From: CAVQXR01 sp046330455
GTDB taxonomy: Bacteria; Actinomycetota; Thermoleophilia; Gaiellales; Gaiellaceae
Direction of reading: 5' to 3'
NCBI GenBank assembly: GCA_046330455.1
Contig: JAXLSU010000005.1
Location: 157,680 to 221,679 of the forward strand
Length of the DNA: 64,000 bases
The translations under genes and the position numbers were made by a program. Below, piece by piece: positions 24,299 through 33,021 of this stretch. The number at the start of each line of letters is the position of its first letter. Positions within the stretch are counted from its first letter, which is position 1. A model generated the notes under the pieces. That model was not told where the DNA came from. It worked only from the letters and a program-made list of their open reading frames with translations, and made no database searches.

Positions 24299-26851
24299 CT
24301 AGCGCTCCGGGCCGCGTCGACCGTCCCAGAGCGCCGCCTGGAGGCGTGTCCTGACGCCGAGCTTGCGCAGGATGTGCCGGACGTGCACCTTCGCGGTCGC
24401 GGGGCTGATGACGAGGCGGCCGGCGATCTCGCCGTTCGACAGCCCGAGGCGCACGAGCGCGAGCACTTCGGCCTCGCGCGGAGTCAGGCTCGCCGTGACG
24501 TCCGGCTCGTAGGAGGAGAGCGGGCCGAGCAGCCCGATCTCCCGGGCGAGCGCCTGGTCTCCGGAGCGGCGCAGGAGCAGGTCGAGTCGGTACTGCAGAC
24601 TGCCCGTGCGGGAGCAGGACCGGAGGATCGCGGGGAACGCCCGGTAGGCGACGACCAGGGGATCGAGGAACTCCGACTCGAGGAGCTGCTCGATGAGCTC
24701 GCCGGGGTCGCTCGTGGTCGCGTCGCCGGCTCGACACGCGAGAACGAGCCGGGCGAGGGCAGCGAATGCGTGCGCATAGGCGTCATGGGTCGCCCCGACG
24801 GCCTGCCCGGCCAGGGCGTGCGCATCGTCGCCGTGCCCCAGCGCCGCGGCGACGACCGCCCCCATGCCCATGAGCTCACCGCGAATGGCGGGCTGCCCGT
24901 GACTCGGGATCTCGTAGCGAACGAGGGCGAGAGCGGTCTCGAGCCTTCGCTCGGTGATCGCCAGCCGGACGCGGAGGCAGCGCTGGAGCGTCTCGACGTA
25001 TGCGTCGTCGGCAGACGCTGCGAGGTCGTGGAGCGACGCGATCGCGGCCCGTGCCGACCCGAGGTCGCGACGCCCGAGGGCGGCGAGCGCGACGCCGTAA
25101 ATGCAGAATGGCTCGGCGAACTCGAGCCGATATGTCCTGCAGAGCTCGAGCGCCTCGCGTGCAAGCTCGAAGCTCGCCTCGAACTCACACCTTGCATGCT
25201 CGACGTATGCCCACTGCGCCAGACCGACGCTCCTGACTGTGGGATCCGGCAGGTGGGGGAGAAGCCCGGAGATCCGCGTGATGCACTCGTGCGCCTGCCG
25301 GGCCTTGCCTTCGGCCATGGCCTTCATCGCCCGTGCCGTCCCGATCCTGACGCGCAGGAGATCGGTCGTGGGCTCGAGCTCGAGGAGGCGCCCGAGGTAG
25401 TCGTCGGCTCCGGCCTCGAGCTCGAGCGAGGCGAGGATCGACCCCCAGAGCGCATTCGAACGGTCAGCCGGAGTCCGGGCGGTCGCCTCGGCCTGCCGGT
25501 GGAGCTCGAGCGCCTCGTGCGGTCGCGATCGCAGATGAGCCGAGCGGCCGGCCAGGCACCAGGCACGGGAGGTCGTCGACGGGTCGTCGGTGCTGCCGTC
25601 CGCGATGTCTCTCGCGAGCGCCTCGGCCTCGCCCAGCCGTCGGCGCCGGTACAGCGTCTCGGCCCTCGCGAGACGCGTCGCGGCCTGCCGCTCCGCCTCC
25701 GGGCCGCATTCGAGCAGCCAGCTCTCCAGGGTCTCGATCTGGCCTGCGCTCAGCAGGTCGTCTGCGGCCTCGGCGACGATCGCGGCCATGGTCACCGGGC
25801 CGTCGCCGCTGCGAGCGAGCTCGAAGGCCTCCACCCAGCGACGCTCGCTCCGTGCGCGCTCGAGCGCGTGAAGCCGCACCGAGACGACCGAAGCCCGGTC
25901 GGAGCCTTCGAGCCGCCGGACGAGGAAGTCCCGCAGGAGCGGGTGGAAAGCGACCCTGCCAGGCTCGATCTCTGCGGCGAGCCCTGACTCGACGAGGTGG
26001 CCGAGAAAGGCGGAGGGATCGTCGATCCCGAGTACGCCGGCGCAGAAGGCGTGGTCGATCGTCGGCGGGACCGCGGCCCTGAGGAGCAGCGCCTGGAGAT
26101 CGGGCTCCTCGTGCCGGAGGACCTCCTCGGCGAAGTAGCGATACAGCTCCGACGCCACATCCGAGGAGGGAATGCTCTCCGATGCCGTGATGGCCGCGAG
26201 ACCGATCACCGCCGGCCAGCCGTCGGCGAGCGCAACGAGGCGCTCGATCGCCTCGGACGAGCGGCCTTCGAGCGCTTCGGCTGCCTCGTCGTCCGTCATC
26301 GCGAGCGAGTCGGAGGTGAGCTCGAGCACCTCCCCCTGCAGCCGTCTGCGTGCCGTCGCCCAGTGCGGCCGGCGTCGCGAGGTCGCGATCACCTTCAGCG
26401 GCGCCGCTTCGAGGAGCGTGTCCATGAAGTCGTCGACCGTCGCCGCCCCCATCGCGAGGTGGTAGTCGTCGATCGCCAGCCAGGCGTCGTCCGGCCACCC
26501 GGCGAGCGCCTCGGCGAGCATCTCGGCCAGCGGGCGGACCGCGGCCTCCGGGGAGTCGGGCACCGTGAGACGCTGGCGCAGCCGGTCGGCCGCGCCCGGG
26601 GCGATGTGGGAGACGGCGCCCGCGACCGCCACCGAGAACGCCGCCACATCGGCATGGGCCGCGGTACAGCGCAGCCAGCCCGCGTCGGGGCGATCCTCGA
26701 GCCACTCGCAGGCCAGCGACGTCTTCCCGTATCCAGGCGGCGCGACGAAGAGGATCAGCCTGGCCCGGCTACCGTCGAGCCGGCGCGTGAGTCTCGGCCG
26801 TCTCACGTGACGGCGGTGAAGAGGCGGGACTCTGGCTGGCCGACCTGCCAC
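24299..26851 (-). CDS. Large LuxR-family (LAL/MalT-like) ATP-binding regulator
   Basis: Transcription regulator of 850 aa. Walker A is VAPPGYGKTSLACEW (about residues 36-50) and the Walker B-like strand is AWLAIDDYH, as in STAND ATPases. A long helical-repeat region (TPR-like, about 330-770) follows. The C-terminal HTH is LTPREAEVLALVRLGLSNGEIA with ATAKVHVRHILRKLG. Such proteins are activated by a small ligand that drives oligomerisation. The GTG at 26851 is chosen because GGGGAG lies five bases upstream; a longer in-frame start has no support. It abuts the HD-GYP gene tail to tail without a gap. Confidence 0.87.
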   Translation of the reverse strand: MAGRPARVPPLHRRHVRRPRLTRRLDGSRARLILFVAPPGYGKTSLACEWLEDRPDAGWLRCTAAHADVAAFSVAVAGAVSHIAPGAADRLRQRLTVPDSPEAAVRPLAEMLAEALAGWPDDAWLAIDDYHLAMGAATVDDFMDTLLEAAPLKVIATSRRRPHWATARRRLQGEVLELTSDSLAMTDDEAAEALEGRSSEAIERLVALADGWPAVIGLAAITASESIPSSDVASELYRYFAEEVLRHEEPDLQALLLRAAVPPTIDHAFCAGVLGIDDPSAFLGHLVESGLAAEIEPGRVAFHPLLRDFLVRRLEGSDRASVVSVRLHALERARSERRWVEAFELARSGDGPVTMAAIVAEAADDLLSAGQIETLESWLLECGPEAERQAATRLARAETLYRRRRLGEAEALARDIADGSTDDPSTTSRAWCLAGRSAHLRSRPHEALELHRQAEATARTPADRSNALWGSILASLELEAGADDYLGRLLELEPTTDLLRVRIGTARAMKAMAEGKARQAHECITRISGLLPHLPDPTVRSVGLAQWAYVEHARCEFEASFELAREALELCRTYRLEFAEPFCIYGVALAALGRRDLGSARAAIASLHDLAASADDAYVETLQRCLRVRLAITERRLETALALVRYEIPSHGQPAIRGELMGMGAVVAAALGHGDDAHALAGQAVGATHDAYAHAFAALARLVLACRAGDATTSDPGELIEQLLESEFLDPLVVAYRAFPAILRSCSRTGSLQYRLDLLLRRSGDQALAREIGLLGPLSSYEPDVTASLTPREAEVLALVRLGLSNGEIAGRLVISPATAKVHVRHILRKLGVRTRLQAALWDGRRGPER

Positions 26852-26914
26852 GGCGTCTCCCCGGAAGGAAGGCCCGGAGGTTAGCGCAGTAGCCCGGCCC
26901 GGGGAGCGGGAGGA

Positions 26915-26967
26915 GGATGACCCCGCGCCCGCGAGGCAACCGTCGCGGGCACGGGGTGCCGTCATCC
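26915..26967 (-). terminator. Long inverted repeat downstream of the small HTH gene
   Basis: About 20-bp arms: GGATGAC then CCCGCGCCCGCGA on the left (26915-26934), matched by TCGCGGGCACGGG and GTCATCC on the right (26943-26967), with one mismatch and a small bulge. It sits directly after the stop of the minus-strand HTH gene, so it probably terminates that transcript before the large regulator gene. No T tract. Confidence 0.5.
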
Positions 26968-26976
26968 CCGGGGCGG

Positions 26977-27243
26977 TCAGCGGCGCAGAGCCGATCGTTC
27001 CGGCTCGCAGGCAGGCCGACCCAGGTCGAGCGGATCGTCACCCGTTCGCGCACGGTACGCCTGGGGGATGTACCGACGCCGCGTGACGCCCAGCTTGGAG
27101 CGGAGGGTGTCGCAGTGCGCCTTCGCGGTCCGGGACGTGACACCGAGCCTGTGCGCGATCTCCTCGTTCGAGCATCCCTCCGCCAGGAGCCTGACCACCT
27201 CTCGCTGGCGCTCCGTGAACCTGATGCGCGTCGCGTTGCTCAT
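26977..27243 (-). CDS. Small LuxR-type HTH protein
   Basis: Protein of 88 aa, almost only a GerE/LuxR-type HTH: FTERQREVVRLLAEGCSNEEIA and GVTSRTAKAHCDTLRSKLG. The recognition helix has the TAKAH form. The tail is charged and lacks a fold signature. No sensor domain is present, so it may be a regulator itself or modulate larger LuxR proteins. It lies 126 bases upstream of the LAL-type gene on the same strand, with a long hairpin between them. Confidence 0.75.
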   Translation of the reverse strand: MSNATRIRFTERQREVVRLLAEGCSNEEIAHRLGVTSRTAKAHCDTLRSKLGVTRRRYIPQAYRARTGDDPLDLGRPACEPERSALRR

Positions 27244-27304
27244 GGGCGCGATCTTGTCACCGTCTCGCGCGCCTGTGAATTCGTCGGCGGAGGTATCTTC
27301 GCTT

Positions 27305-28330
27305 CTACGCCCTCCGGCGTAGGAACGTGGCCTCGTGCCCGAGCGCGTTCGCCCGGACGAGCTCGGTCTCGGTGAGGGCGCCGATCCGGTGGAGCAGCCC
27401 GAGCTCGTCGACGAGATGCGTCCGCATCATCTCGGGCCCGTCCGTTGCGATCGTGAACCTGACCCCCCGGTCTGCGAGCGTCCGCAGCGTGTCGTACAGC
27501 GCCTCCTCGTCGGGGAGCGCCTTCGTGAGCAGGTTCGACGACGGGCAGATCTCGAGGACGATCCCGAGCTCACGGAGCGCGCGCATCGTCTCCCCGTCCT
27601 TCGCGGCGAGGATCCCGTGACCGATCCGGTCGGGGCGCAGGTGCTCCACGACCTCACCGATCTCGGCGAGCCCGTGCTCGCCGCCCTCCTCGCCCACGTG
27701 GATCGTGATCCCGAGCCCGGCCTCGCGCGCCGTGGCGACGAGCGGGCCGAGGTCGCGGTACGGGTAGCGCCCCGGCCCTGGTCGAGGCCCCGCGATGTCG
27801 ATCCCCACGATTCCGCGCGGCGCCCAGTGGATCGCCTTGTCGACGATCACCTCGTTCTGGCGCATCGAGAAGGTTCTGTCCATCATCAGGAGCAGGCCGC
27901 ACCGCACCTGCGGATACTCGATCCCGGCCCGGTCGAGCCCGCGGATCGCCGCCAGGATGATGTGATCGAGGTCGCGCTCTCCGCCGCGATTTCGCTTCAT
28001 CGGGTTGAAGCGGAGCTCGAGGGTCGTGATGTTCTGGCGGCGGTAGGCACCCCCGATCGCCCCGTGAACGGAGCGCTCGATCGCGAGCGGGCTCGACTGG
28101 ATCAGCTCCGTCCACCGGTAGATCGAGTCGAGCTCCGGGAGCCCGTCGACGCCGCGCGGGTCGGCGATCGTGATCAGGTTCTCGAAGTCCCAGTAATCCT
28201 TGACCGGGAGCGCGATCCCCTGCTCGTGGGCGAGCGTCCACATGACGGCCGGCTGCACCGAGCCGCCGAGGTGCGTGTGCAGCTCGGCGAGACCCGACCG
28301 GCGAAGCTCGACGAGAAACGGCGCGGTCAC
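27305..28330 (-). CDS. Adenosine deaminase-family protein
   Basis: TIM-barrel metal-dependent deaminase of 341 aa. Zinc ligands are in LHTHLGGSV (first His pair), HVGEEGGE (His plus catalytic Glu), RIGHG and the Asp of TDGPEM; the CPSSN motif is also present. Typical enzymes carry SDDP or TDDP at the last site, whereas this one has TDG, so the second Asp, which helps position the ring, is missing. Adenosine, adenine or aminodeoxyfutalosine are possible substrates. The GTG at 28330 fits the normal length and has TAGACT seven bases upstream (minus strand, 28338-28343). Confidence 0.82.
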   Translation of the reverse strand: MTAPFLVELRRSGLAELHTHLGGSVQPAVMWTLAHEQGIALPVKDYWDFENLITIADPRGVDGLPELDSIYRWTELIQSSPLAIERSVHGAIGGAYRRQNITTLELRFNPMKRNRGGERDLDHIILAAIRGLDRAGIEYPQVRCGLLLMMDRTFSMRQNEVIVDKAIHWAPRGIVGIDIAGPRPGPGRYPYRDLGPLVATAREAGLGITIHVGEEGGEHGLAEIGEVVEHLRPDRIGHGILAAKDGETMRALRELGIVLEICPSSNLLTKALPDEEALYDTLRTLADRGVRFTIATDGPEMMRTHLVDELGLLHRIGALTETELVRANALGHEATFLRRRA

Positions 28331-28505
28331 GGAGGCGAGTCTACGGACATGCGCAGTAGCGAGCGGCCGGACGGCGAGAATGATCGCCGCCCGACCGCTC
28401 CGGCCGCAGTGATTGCCGTCATCTCCGGCCGTGAGGAGGGAGTCCTCGCTCTCAGCATCGGCACGCGCTCGTGAGAGCATGAGCAGCGGTCCGTAGGATG
28501 TGACG

Positions 28506-29186
28506 GTGGCCGAGCTGGCTCACGCCGACAACCGACCGGGCGAAGACCGCTGGCACGTCGACCGGATCGCCGACGAGTTCTTCGACGGGTTCGATGCCGT
28601 CGCCGACGTCGCGCATCCGGCCGTCTCCGTGTTCGGATCGGCGCGGACGGGCGACGGGACACCTCACTACGAGGCAGCCCGCGAGATCGGGCGCCGTTTC
28701 GCGGAGGCGGGCTTCGCCGTCGTCACGGGAGGCGGGCCCGGGCTGATGGAGGCGGCGAACCGGGGGGCGAGAGAGGGTGGCGGGATGTCCGTCGGGTTCA
28801 ACATCCTGCTGCCGAGCGAGCAGCGCCCGAACCCGTATCTCGACCTCTGCCTGACCTTCCGGCACTTCTACGTCCGCAAGACGATGTTCGTCAAGGCCGC
28901 CGACGGCTTCGTGATCATGCCGGGCGGCTTCGGGACGCTCGACGAGCTGTTCGAGTCGCTGACGCTCATCCAGACCGGGAAGGCGCGCCGGTTCCCCGTC
29001 GTGCTCTTCGACTCGCGACACTGGTGCGGCCTCACCGAGTGGCTGCGTGAGCGGGTGCTCGACGAGGGCATGATCTCCCCCGAGGACGAGTCGCTCCTGA
29101 CCGTCACCGACGATCCGGCCGAGGTCGTCCGCGCGATCGTCGACGACCACCGGCTGCGGGTGGAGAACGGCCTGGTCCCCGGATGA
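28506..29186 (+). CDS. LOG-family protein (TIGR00730-like)
   Basis: Rossmann-like protein of 226 aa. The family motifs GGGPGLMEAANRGA and PGGFGTLDELFE are both present; these bind nucleotide phosphate and carry the catalytic Arg/Glu in cytokinin-riboside 5'-monophosphate phosphoribohydrolases. Bacterial homologues cleave nucleoside monophosphates to base and ribose 5-phosphate. The GTG at 28506 is preferred to the one at 28500: TAGGAT (28494-28499) is then six bases upstream, the spacing seen for other leaderless genes here. It overlaps the next gene by four bases. Confidence 0.87.
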   Translation: MAELAHADNRPGEDRWHVDRIADEFFDGFDAVADVAHPAVSVFGSARTGDGTPHYEAAREIGRRFAEAGFAVVTGGGPGLMEAANRGAREGGGMSVGFNILLPSEQRPNPYLDLCLTFRHFYVRKTMFVKAADGFVIMPGGFGTLDELFESLTLIQTGKARRFPVVLFDSRHWCGLTEWLRERVLDEGMISPEDESLLTVTDDPAEVVRAIVDDHRLRVENGLVPG

Positions 29187-30334
29187 AGGTCGGGATCGTC
29201 GTTCCCTTCTCCTGGTCGTACTGGGGCGGCGTCGTCGAGCACGCCGAGAACCAGGCGCAGACGCTCATGCGGCTCGGCCACGACGTGCGGATCATCATCG
29301 GCAACGACCCACCGGGACGCCTCACCCGTTCGCTGCACCCGCGCGAAGGGCGGCACGGCGAGCTACCCGCGCACGTGATCCCGGTCGGGCGAACCGTCAT
29401 CATCCCCGCGAACGGCTCGCTCTCGAACATCTGCCTGACGCCCGCCGCGATGGGCCGGATGAAGCGCGCGTTCGCGCGGGAGCGCTTCGACATCCTGCAC
29501 GTGCACGAGCCGCTCGCTCCGATCCTCAGCCAGTACGCCCTCGCTGCCAAGCCCTGCCCGATTGTGACGACCTCACACTCTTCGGGCGGTCGCTGGTGGG
29601 CCTGGGGCCGCCGGTTCTGGCCCGTGCTGCCGGAACGGATCGACTACCGGATCGCGGTGTCACGGGAGGCGTCCCGGGCTGCGGAGCCGAACATCGGAGG
29701 GCCGTTCGAGATCCTTCCGAACGGGGTACCGATCCCGGACGCTGTCGAGCTGAACGGCCGTCCCCGGCACGTCGCGTTCATCGGCCGCCACGAGCAGCGC
29801 AAGGGATTGCCGGTGCTGCTCCAGGCCTGGCCGGAGGTCCATCGGCGGACCGGCGCGCGGCTCCGGCTGATGGGTGCCGACCCGCTCGCGGTGCGATTCC
29901 TGCTGCGGCGACTTGGCGTACCGGAGTCCGGTGTCGATATCCTCGGAATCGTGACCGCGGAGACGCGCACGCTGGAGGTGCTCCGGTCCCGGGTACTGGC
30001 AGCCCCTGCGATCGGAGCCGAGACGTTCGGGATGGTGCTCGCCGAGGCGTTCGCGTGCGGGACGCCCGCCGTCGCCTCCGACATCCCGGGCTACCGGGAG
30101 GTCGCGACCGCCGAGACGGCCATTCTCACGCCGCCGGGCGACGTCCGGGCGCTGACGGCAGGGCTCGTCGAGTTGCTCGAGAACGACGCCCGGCGGACGA
30201 CTCTCGCCTCCCGGGCGCGGGAGACCGCGCTCGAGCGCTACGGGTGGGAGGGCATCACCGAGCGACTCGTCGAGATCTATGCCGCGCTGACGGGGCTTCC
30301 GGCCCGGGGCGCACACGAGCTCGTGAGCGCATGA
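29183..30334 (+). CDS. GT4 glycosyltransferase (PimA-like)
   Basis: GT-B glycosyltransferase of 383 aa, closest in pattern to actinobacterial phosphatidylinositol mannosyltransferase PimA. The start VGIVVPFSWSYWGGVVEHA is characteristic, with the acceptor-side GGV loop. Donor-site features are FIGRHEQRKGLPVLLQAW and ETFGMVLAEAFACGTPAVAS with the family E-x7-E pattern. It probably mannosylates a phospholipid on the inner face of the membrane. It overlaps both neighbours by ATGA, giving a tight operon with the LOG protein and a flippase-like membrane protein. Confidence 0.87.
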   Translation: MKVGIVVPFSWSYWGGVVEHAENQAQTLMRLGHDVRIIIGNDPPGRLTRSLHPREGRHGELPAHVIPVGRTVIIPANGSLSNICLTPAAMGRMKRAFARERFDILHVHEPLAPILSQYALAAKPCPIVTTSHSSGGRWWAWGRRFWPVLPERIDYRIAVSREASRAAEPNIGGPFEILPNGVPIPDAVELNGRPRHVAFIGRHEQRKGLPVLLQAWPEVHRRTGARLRLMGADPLAVRFLLRRLGVPESGVDILGIVTAETRTLEVLRSRVLAAPAIGAETFGMVLAEAFACGTPAVASDIPGYREVATAETAILTPPGDVRALTAGLVELLENDARRTTLASRARETALERYGWEGITERLVEIYAALTGLPARGAHELVSA

Positions 30335-31443
30335 GGCACGCCGTTCTCCACACCCGGCGAGGCCGGACGCTGCTGCTCCTCGGTATCGCGGGCCTTCTCG
30401 CCGGCCTGCTCGTGTGGCGCGCTCCCGACCTCCACTACGTCGGCCGGGCCTTCCGGGCGGTCAGCTGGGAGTGGGTCGCCGTCGCGATCGGGTTCAACCT
30501 CGTCTCGGTGATCGTGCGGGCGGCGGCCTGGCACATCGTCCTGAATCAGGCGCTTCCCGACTCGCCGGTTCGCCACCGCCACGTCTTCTCCGCCTTCTCG
30601 GTCGGCCTGCTCGGAAATGCGGTCGTGCCCGGGCGCGTGGGCGAGGTCGCCCGCGTCGCCGTGCTCGGGCGCCACCTTCCCGACGGGGCCGGCGCGTGGC
30701 CGTCCGTCGGGGGCTCGGTGCTCGCCCACCGGGTGTTCGACGTGATCCCGGCCGTGGGCCTCGTCGCCTTCGTCGTTGCCACCGCACGGATTCCCGACTG
30801 GGCGCTCCCCGGGATCGGCGTCATGCTCGCGATCGGCGGCGTGGTGCTCGTCGGGGGGCTCGTGGTCGCGCTGCGGCGCCGCCGTCGCGGCAGTGTCTCG
30901 ACCGCCGGTGCCGGCCGGGTCCGCCGGCTCTACGAGCAGGGCGTCGACGGGCTCCGCGTCCTCCACTCGCCGGGCCCTGCTCTGCTCGCGATGGCGCTTC
31001 AGATCCTCGGCTGGACAACGCAGCTCCTCGCCGTCTACTTCGCGTTCAAGGCGTTCCAGATCGACGAGCCGATCGCCGCGGCAGCCGTCGTGCTGCTCGC
31101 GATCAACGTCGCGATCGCCTTTCCGCTCTGGCCGGGAAGCGTGGGCCTGTTCCAGGCCGCGGCGGCGCTCGCGCTCCTCCCGTACGGGATCGCCTACCAG
31201 CACGGCTTCGCCTACGGGATCGGCCTCCAGGCGATCGAGATGTCGGTCGGCATCGGTCTCGGCGCGCTGTTCCTGGCGCGTGAGGGGATCTCCTTCGCGA
31301 TGCTGAAGCAGATCCCGACCGGGGACCGCCTCGAGGGCGAGCGCGACCCGAGACCCGTCGCCGGCGAGCAGCAGGAGCCTGCGTACCGCGTGCCTCGTCA
31401 CGGAGCTTCGGTCGGGGTCCGGGAGCCCGAGCGCGTCGGCTGA
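30331..31443 (+). CDS. Flippase-like membrane protein (UPF0104/LPG-synthase TM family)
   Basis: Integral membrane protein of 370 aa with about eight hydrophobic segments, beginning TLLLLGIAGLLAGLLVW. The family pattern includes the RAAAWHIVL helix, NAVVPGRVGEVARVAVL (conserved GRxGE) and FPLWPGSVGLFQAAAALAL near the C-terminus. No C-terminal synthase domain is present; the last 60 residues are hydrophilic. Its coupling to a PimA-like enzyme suggests movement or use of a glycolipid. The ATG overlaps the previous stop. Confidence 0.82.
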   Translation: MRHAVLHTRRGRTLLLLGIAGLLAGLLVWRAPDLHYVGRAFRAVSWEWVAVAIGFNLVSVIVRAAAWHIVLNQALPDSPVRHRHVFSAFSVGLLGNAVVPGRVGEVARVAVLGRHLPDGAGAWPSVGGSVLAHRVFDVIPAVGLVAFVVATARIPDWALPGIGVMLAIGGVVLVGGLVVALRRRRRGSVSTAGAGRVRRLYEQGVDGLRVLHSPGPALLAMALQILGWTTQLLAVYFAFKAFQIDEPIAAAAVVLLAINVAIAFPLWPGSVGLFQAAAALALLPYGIAYQHGFAYGIGLQAIEMSVGIGLGALFLAREGISFAMLKQIPTGDRLEGERDPRPVAGEQQEPAYRVPRHGASVGVREPERVG

Positions 31444-31449
31444 GCGTTC

Positions 31450-32451
31450 GTGCGAATCGTCTGCTGTCCCGACTCGCTGAAGGGCGTGCTGCCGGCCCAC
31501 CGTGCCGCCGCGGCCCTCGCGCGGGGCGCCCGGCGCGTGCCGGGCGTCGAGGCGGACGAGCTCCCGCTCGCCGACGGGGGGGAGGGGACGGCAGACGCGC
31601 TCGTCGGCAGCCTGGACGGCGAGTGGCGTACCGTCACCGTCGCCGATCCGCTCGGGCGTCCCGTCGACGCTCGCTTTCTCGTCACTCCGAGCGGCGTGGC
31701 CGTCGTCGAGTCGGCCGAGGCGATCGGGCTCGCACGCCTGTCACGCGAGGAGCGAAACCCCCTGCTCGCGACGTCCTACGGTCTCGGTGAGCTACTGCTC
31801 GCCGCTGCCCGCGCCGGGGCAACCGAGATCATCGTCACGCTCGGCGGCAGCGCCACGGTCGACGGCGGTGCCGGGATGCGCGAGGCCCTGGCCGGCCACC
31901 ACCTCGACGGGATCCGGCTGCGTGCGGCGTGTGACGTCAAGAACCCGCTCCTCGGCGAGCGTGGCGCCGCCCGGGTGTTTGGTCCCCAGAAGGGTGCGAC
32001 GCGCGACCAGGTGGTCGAGCTCGAGACGCGGCTGTCGTCGATGTCCGAGCTCGCCCCGTTCGCAGACCTTCCGGGCGCAGGCGCCGCGGGCGGTCTCGGG
32101 GCGGCGCTCGCCGCGCTCGGGGCGAGCCTCGAGCCGGGGGGCCGGCTCGTGCTCGAGACCGTTCGCTTCGCGGAGCGGCTCGCGGGCGCCGCGCTCGCCG
32201 TCACCGGGGAAGGCGGCGTCGACGTCACCTCGACCGAGGGCAAGATCACCGGCGCCGTCGCCGAGGCGTGCGCGGCCGGCAACGTCCCGTGCGTCGTCTT
32301 CGGCGGCACGGTTCGGGGAGGCGTCCGGGCGCTGCACGCAGCCGGGGCCACGGCCGTGCTGCCGCTCGGCGGCCGGCCCGAGCGGGCCGAGGCAGACCTG
32401 GAAGGGCTCGGCGAGTCGCTCGCCCGGCTGCTCGCCCGGCTCTCCCGCTGA
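31450..32451 (+). CDS. Glycerate kinase (GlxK/GarK type)
   Basis: Glycerate 2- or 3-kinase of 333 aa that phosphorylates glycerate with ATP. Family signatures are CPDSLKG at the start, PLADGGEGTADAL (residues 39-51), TLGGSATVDGGAGM and FGPQKGA. The C-terminal VTGEGGVDVTSTEGK and FGGTVRGG are also standard. It is about 40 residues shorter than usual: the stretch between GAGMREAL and AACDVKNPL is very brief, so a loop of the lid domain is missing. GTG start, six bases after the flippase-like gene. Confidence 0.9.
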   Translation: MRIVCCPDSLKGVLPAHRAAAALARGARRVPGVEADELPLADGGEGTADALVGSLDGEWRTVTVADPLGRPVDARFLVTPSGVAVVESAEAIGLARLSREERNPLLATSYGLGELLLAAARAGATEIIVTLGGSATVDGGAGMREALAGHHLDGIRLRAACDVKNPLLGERGAARVFGPQKGATRDQVVELETRLSSMSELAPFADLPGAGAAGGLGAALAALGASLEPGGRLVLETVRFAERLAGAALAVTGEGGVDVTSTEGKITGAVAEACAAGNVPCVVFGGTVRGGVRALHAAGATAVLPLGGRPERAEADLEGLGESLARLLARLSR

Positions 32452-32459
32452 CCGGGTGT

Positions 32460-32999
32460 CTACAGCGCTCCGCCGGCCGCAGCCGGGGCGGAGGTGTCGG
32501 CCTGGCCGGCGTCCCCGATCTGCATCGTGGCGAGCTGCTGCTCGGCGAGCAGGATGTTCAGCGCTGCGGCCCGCTCCACGGTCGCGAGGAGTGCCGTCAT
32601 GCTCGCGACCTCCTCGAGCTGCTCCTTCAGGAACCACTGGAGGAAGTTCTCGGCGACGAGATCGCCTTCCTTGCGGGCGAGCGCGGCGAGCGCCGAGATC
32701 TGCGCGGTGACGCGCTTCTCCTGCTCGAGTGCGAGCGTCACCGGCGTGACGGGGTCGGAGAACGCCGTCGTCGGCGCGTCCACCCCGGGAATCGAGACCT
32801 TCTCGTCGGCGTCGAGGAGGTACTGCACCATCATCATCGCGTGGTTGCGCTCCTCCACTGCCTGGCGGTAGAAGTGCGCGGCCAGGTTCGGAAGCGTCTC
32901 GTCGTCGTAGTAGACGGCGATCGCGATGTACTGCTGCGAGGCCGCGAACTCCCGGCCGATGTGCTCATTGAGAGCCGCGGGAAAGGTCTTCTTCGCCAT
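32460..32999 (-). CDS. Ferritin-like iron storage protein
   Basis: Ferritin of 179 aa. The four-helix bundle has the ferroxidase ligands in EFAASQQYIA, VEERNHAMMM and the later NFLQWFLKEQLEE. It should form a 24-mer that oxidises and stores iron. The last 20 residues are a low-complexity A/G/P tail. The ATG at 32999 is preceded by TAGAGT at seven bases (minus strand, 33007-33012), suggesting a leaderless mRNA. It converges with the glycerate kinase gene with eight bases between stops. Confidence 0.92.
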   Translation of the reverse strand: MAKKTFPAALNEHIGREFAASQQYIAIAVYYDDETLPNLAAHFYRQAVEERNHAMMMVQYLLDADEKVSIPGVDAPTTAFSDPVTPVTLALEQEKRVTAQISALAALARKEGDLVAENFLQWFLKEQLEEVASMTALLATVERAAALNILLAEQQLATMQIGDAGQADTSAPAAAGGAL

Positions 33000-33021
33000 C
33001 GCGGCCACTCTACCAGCAGGC

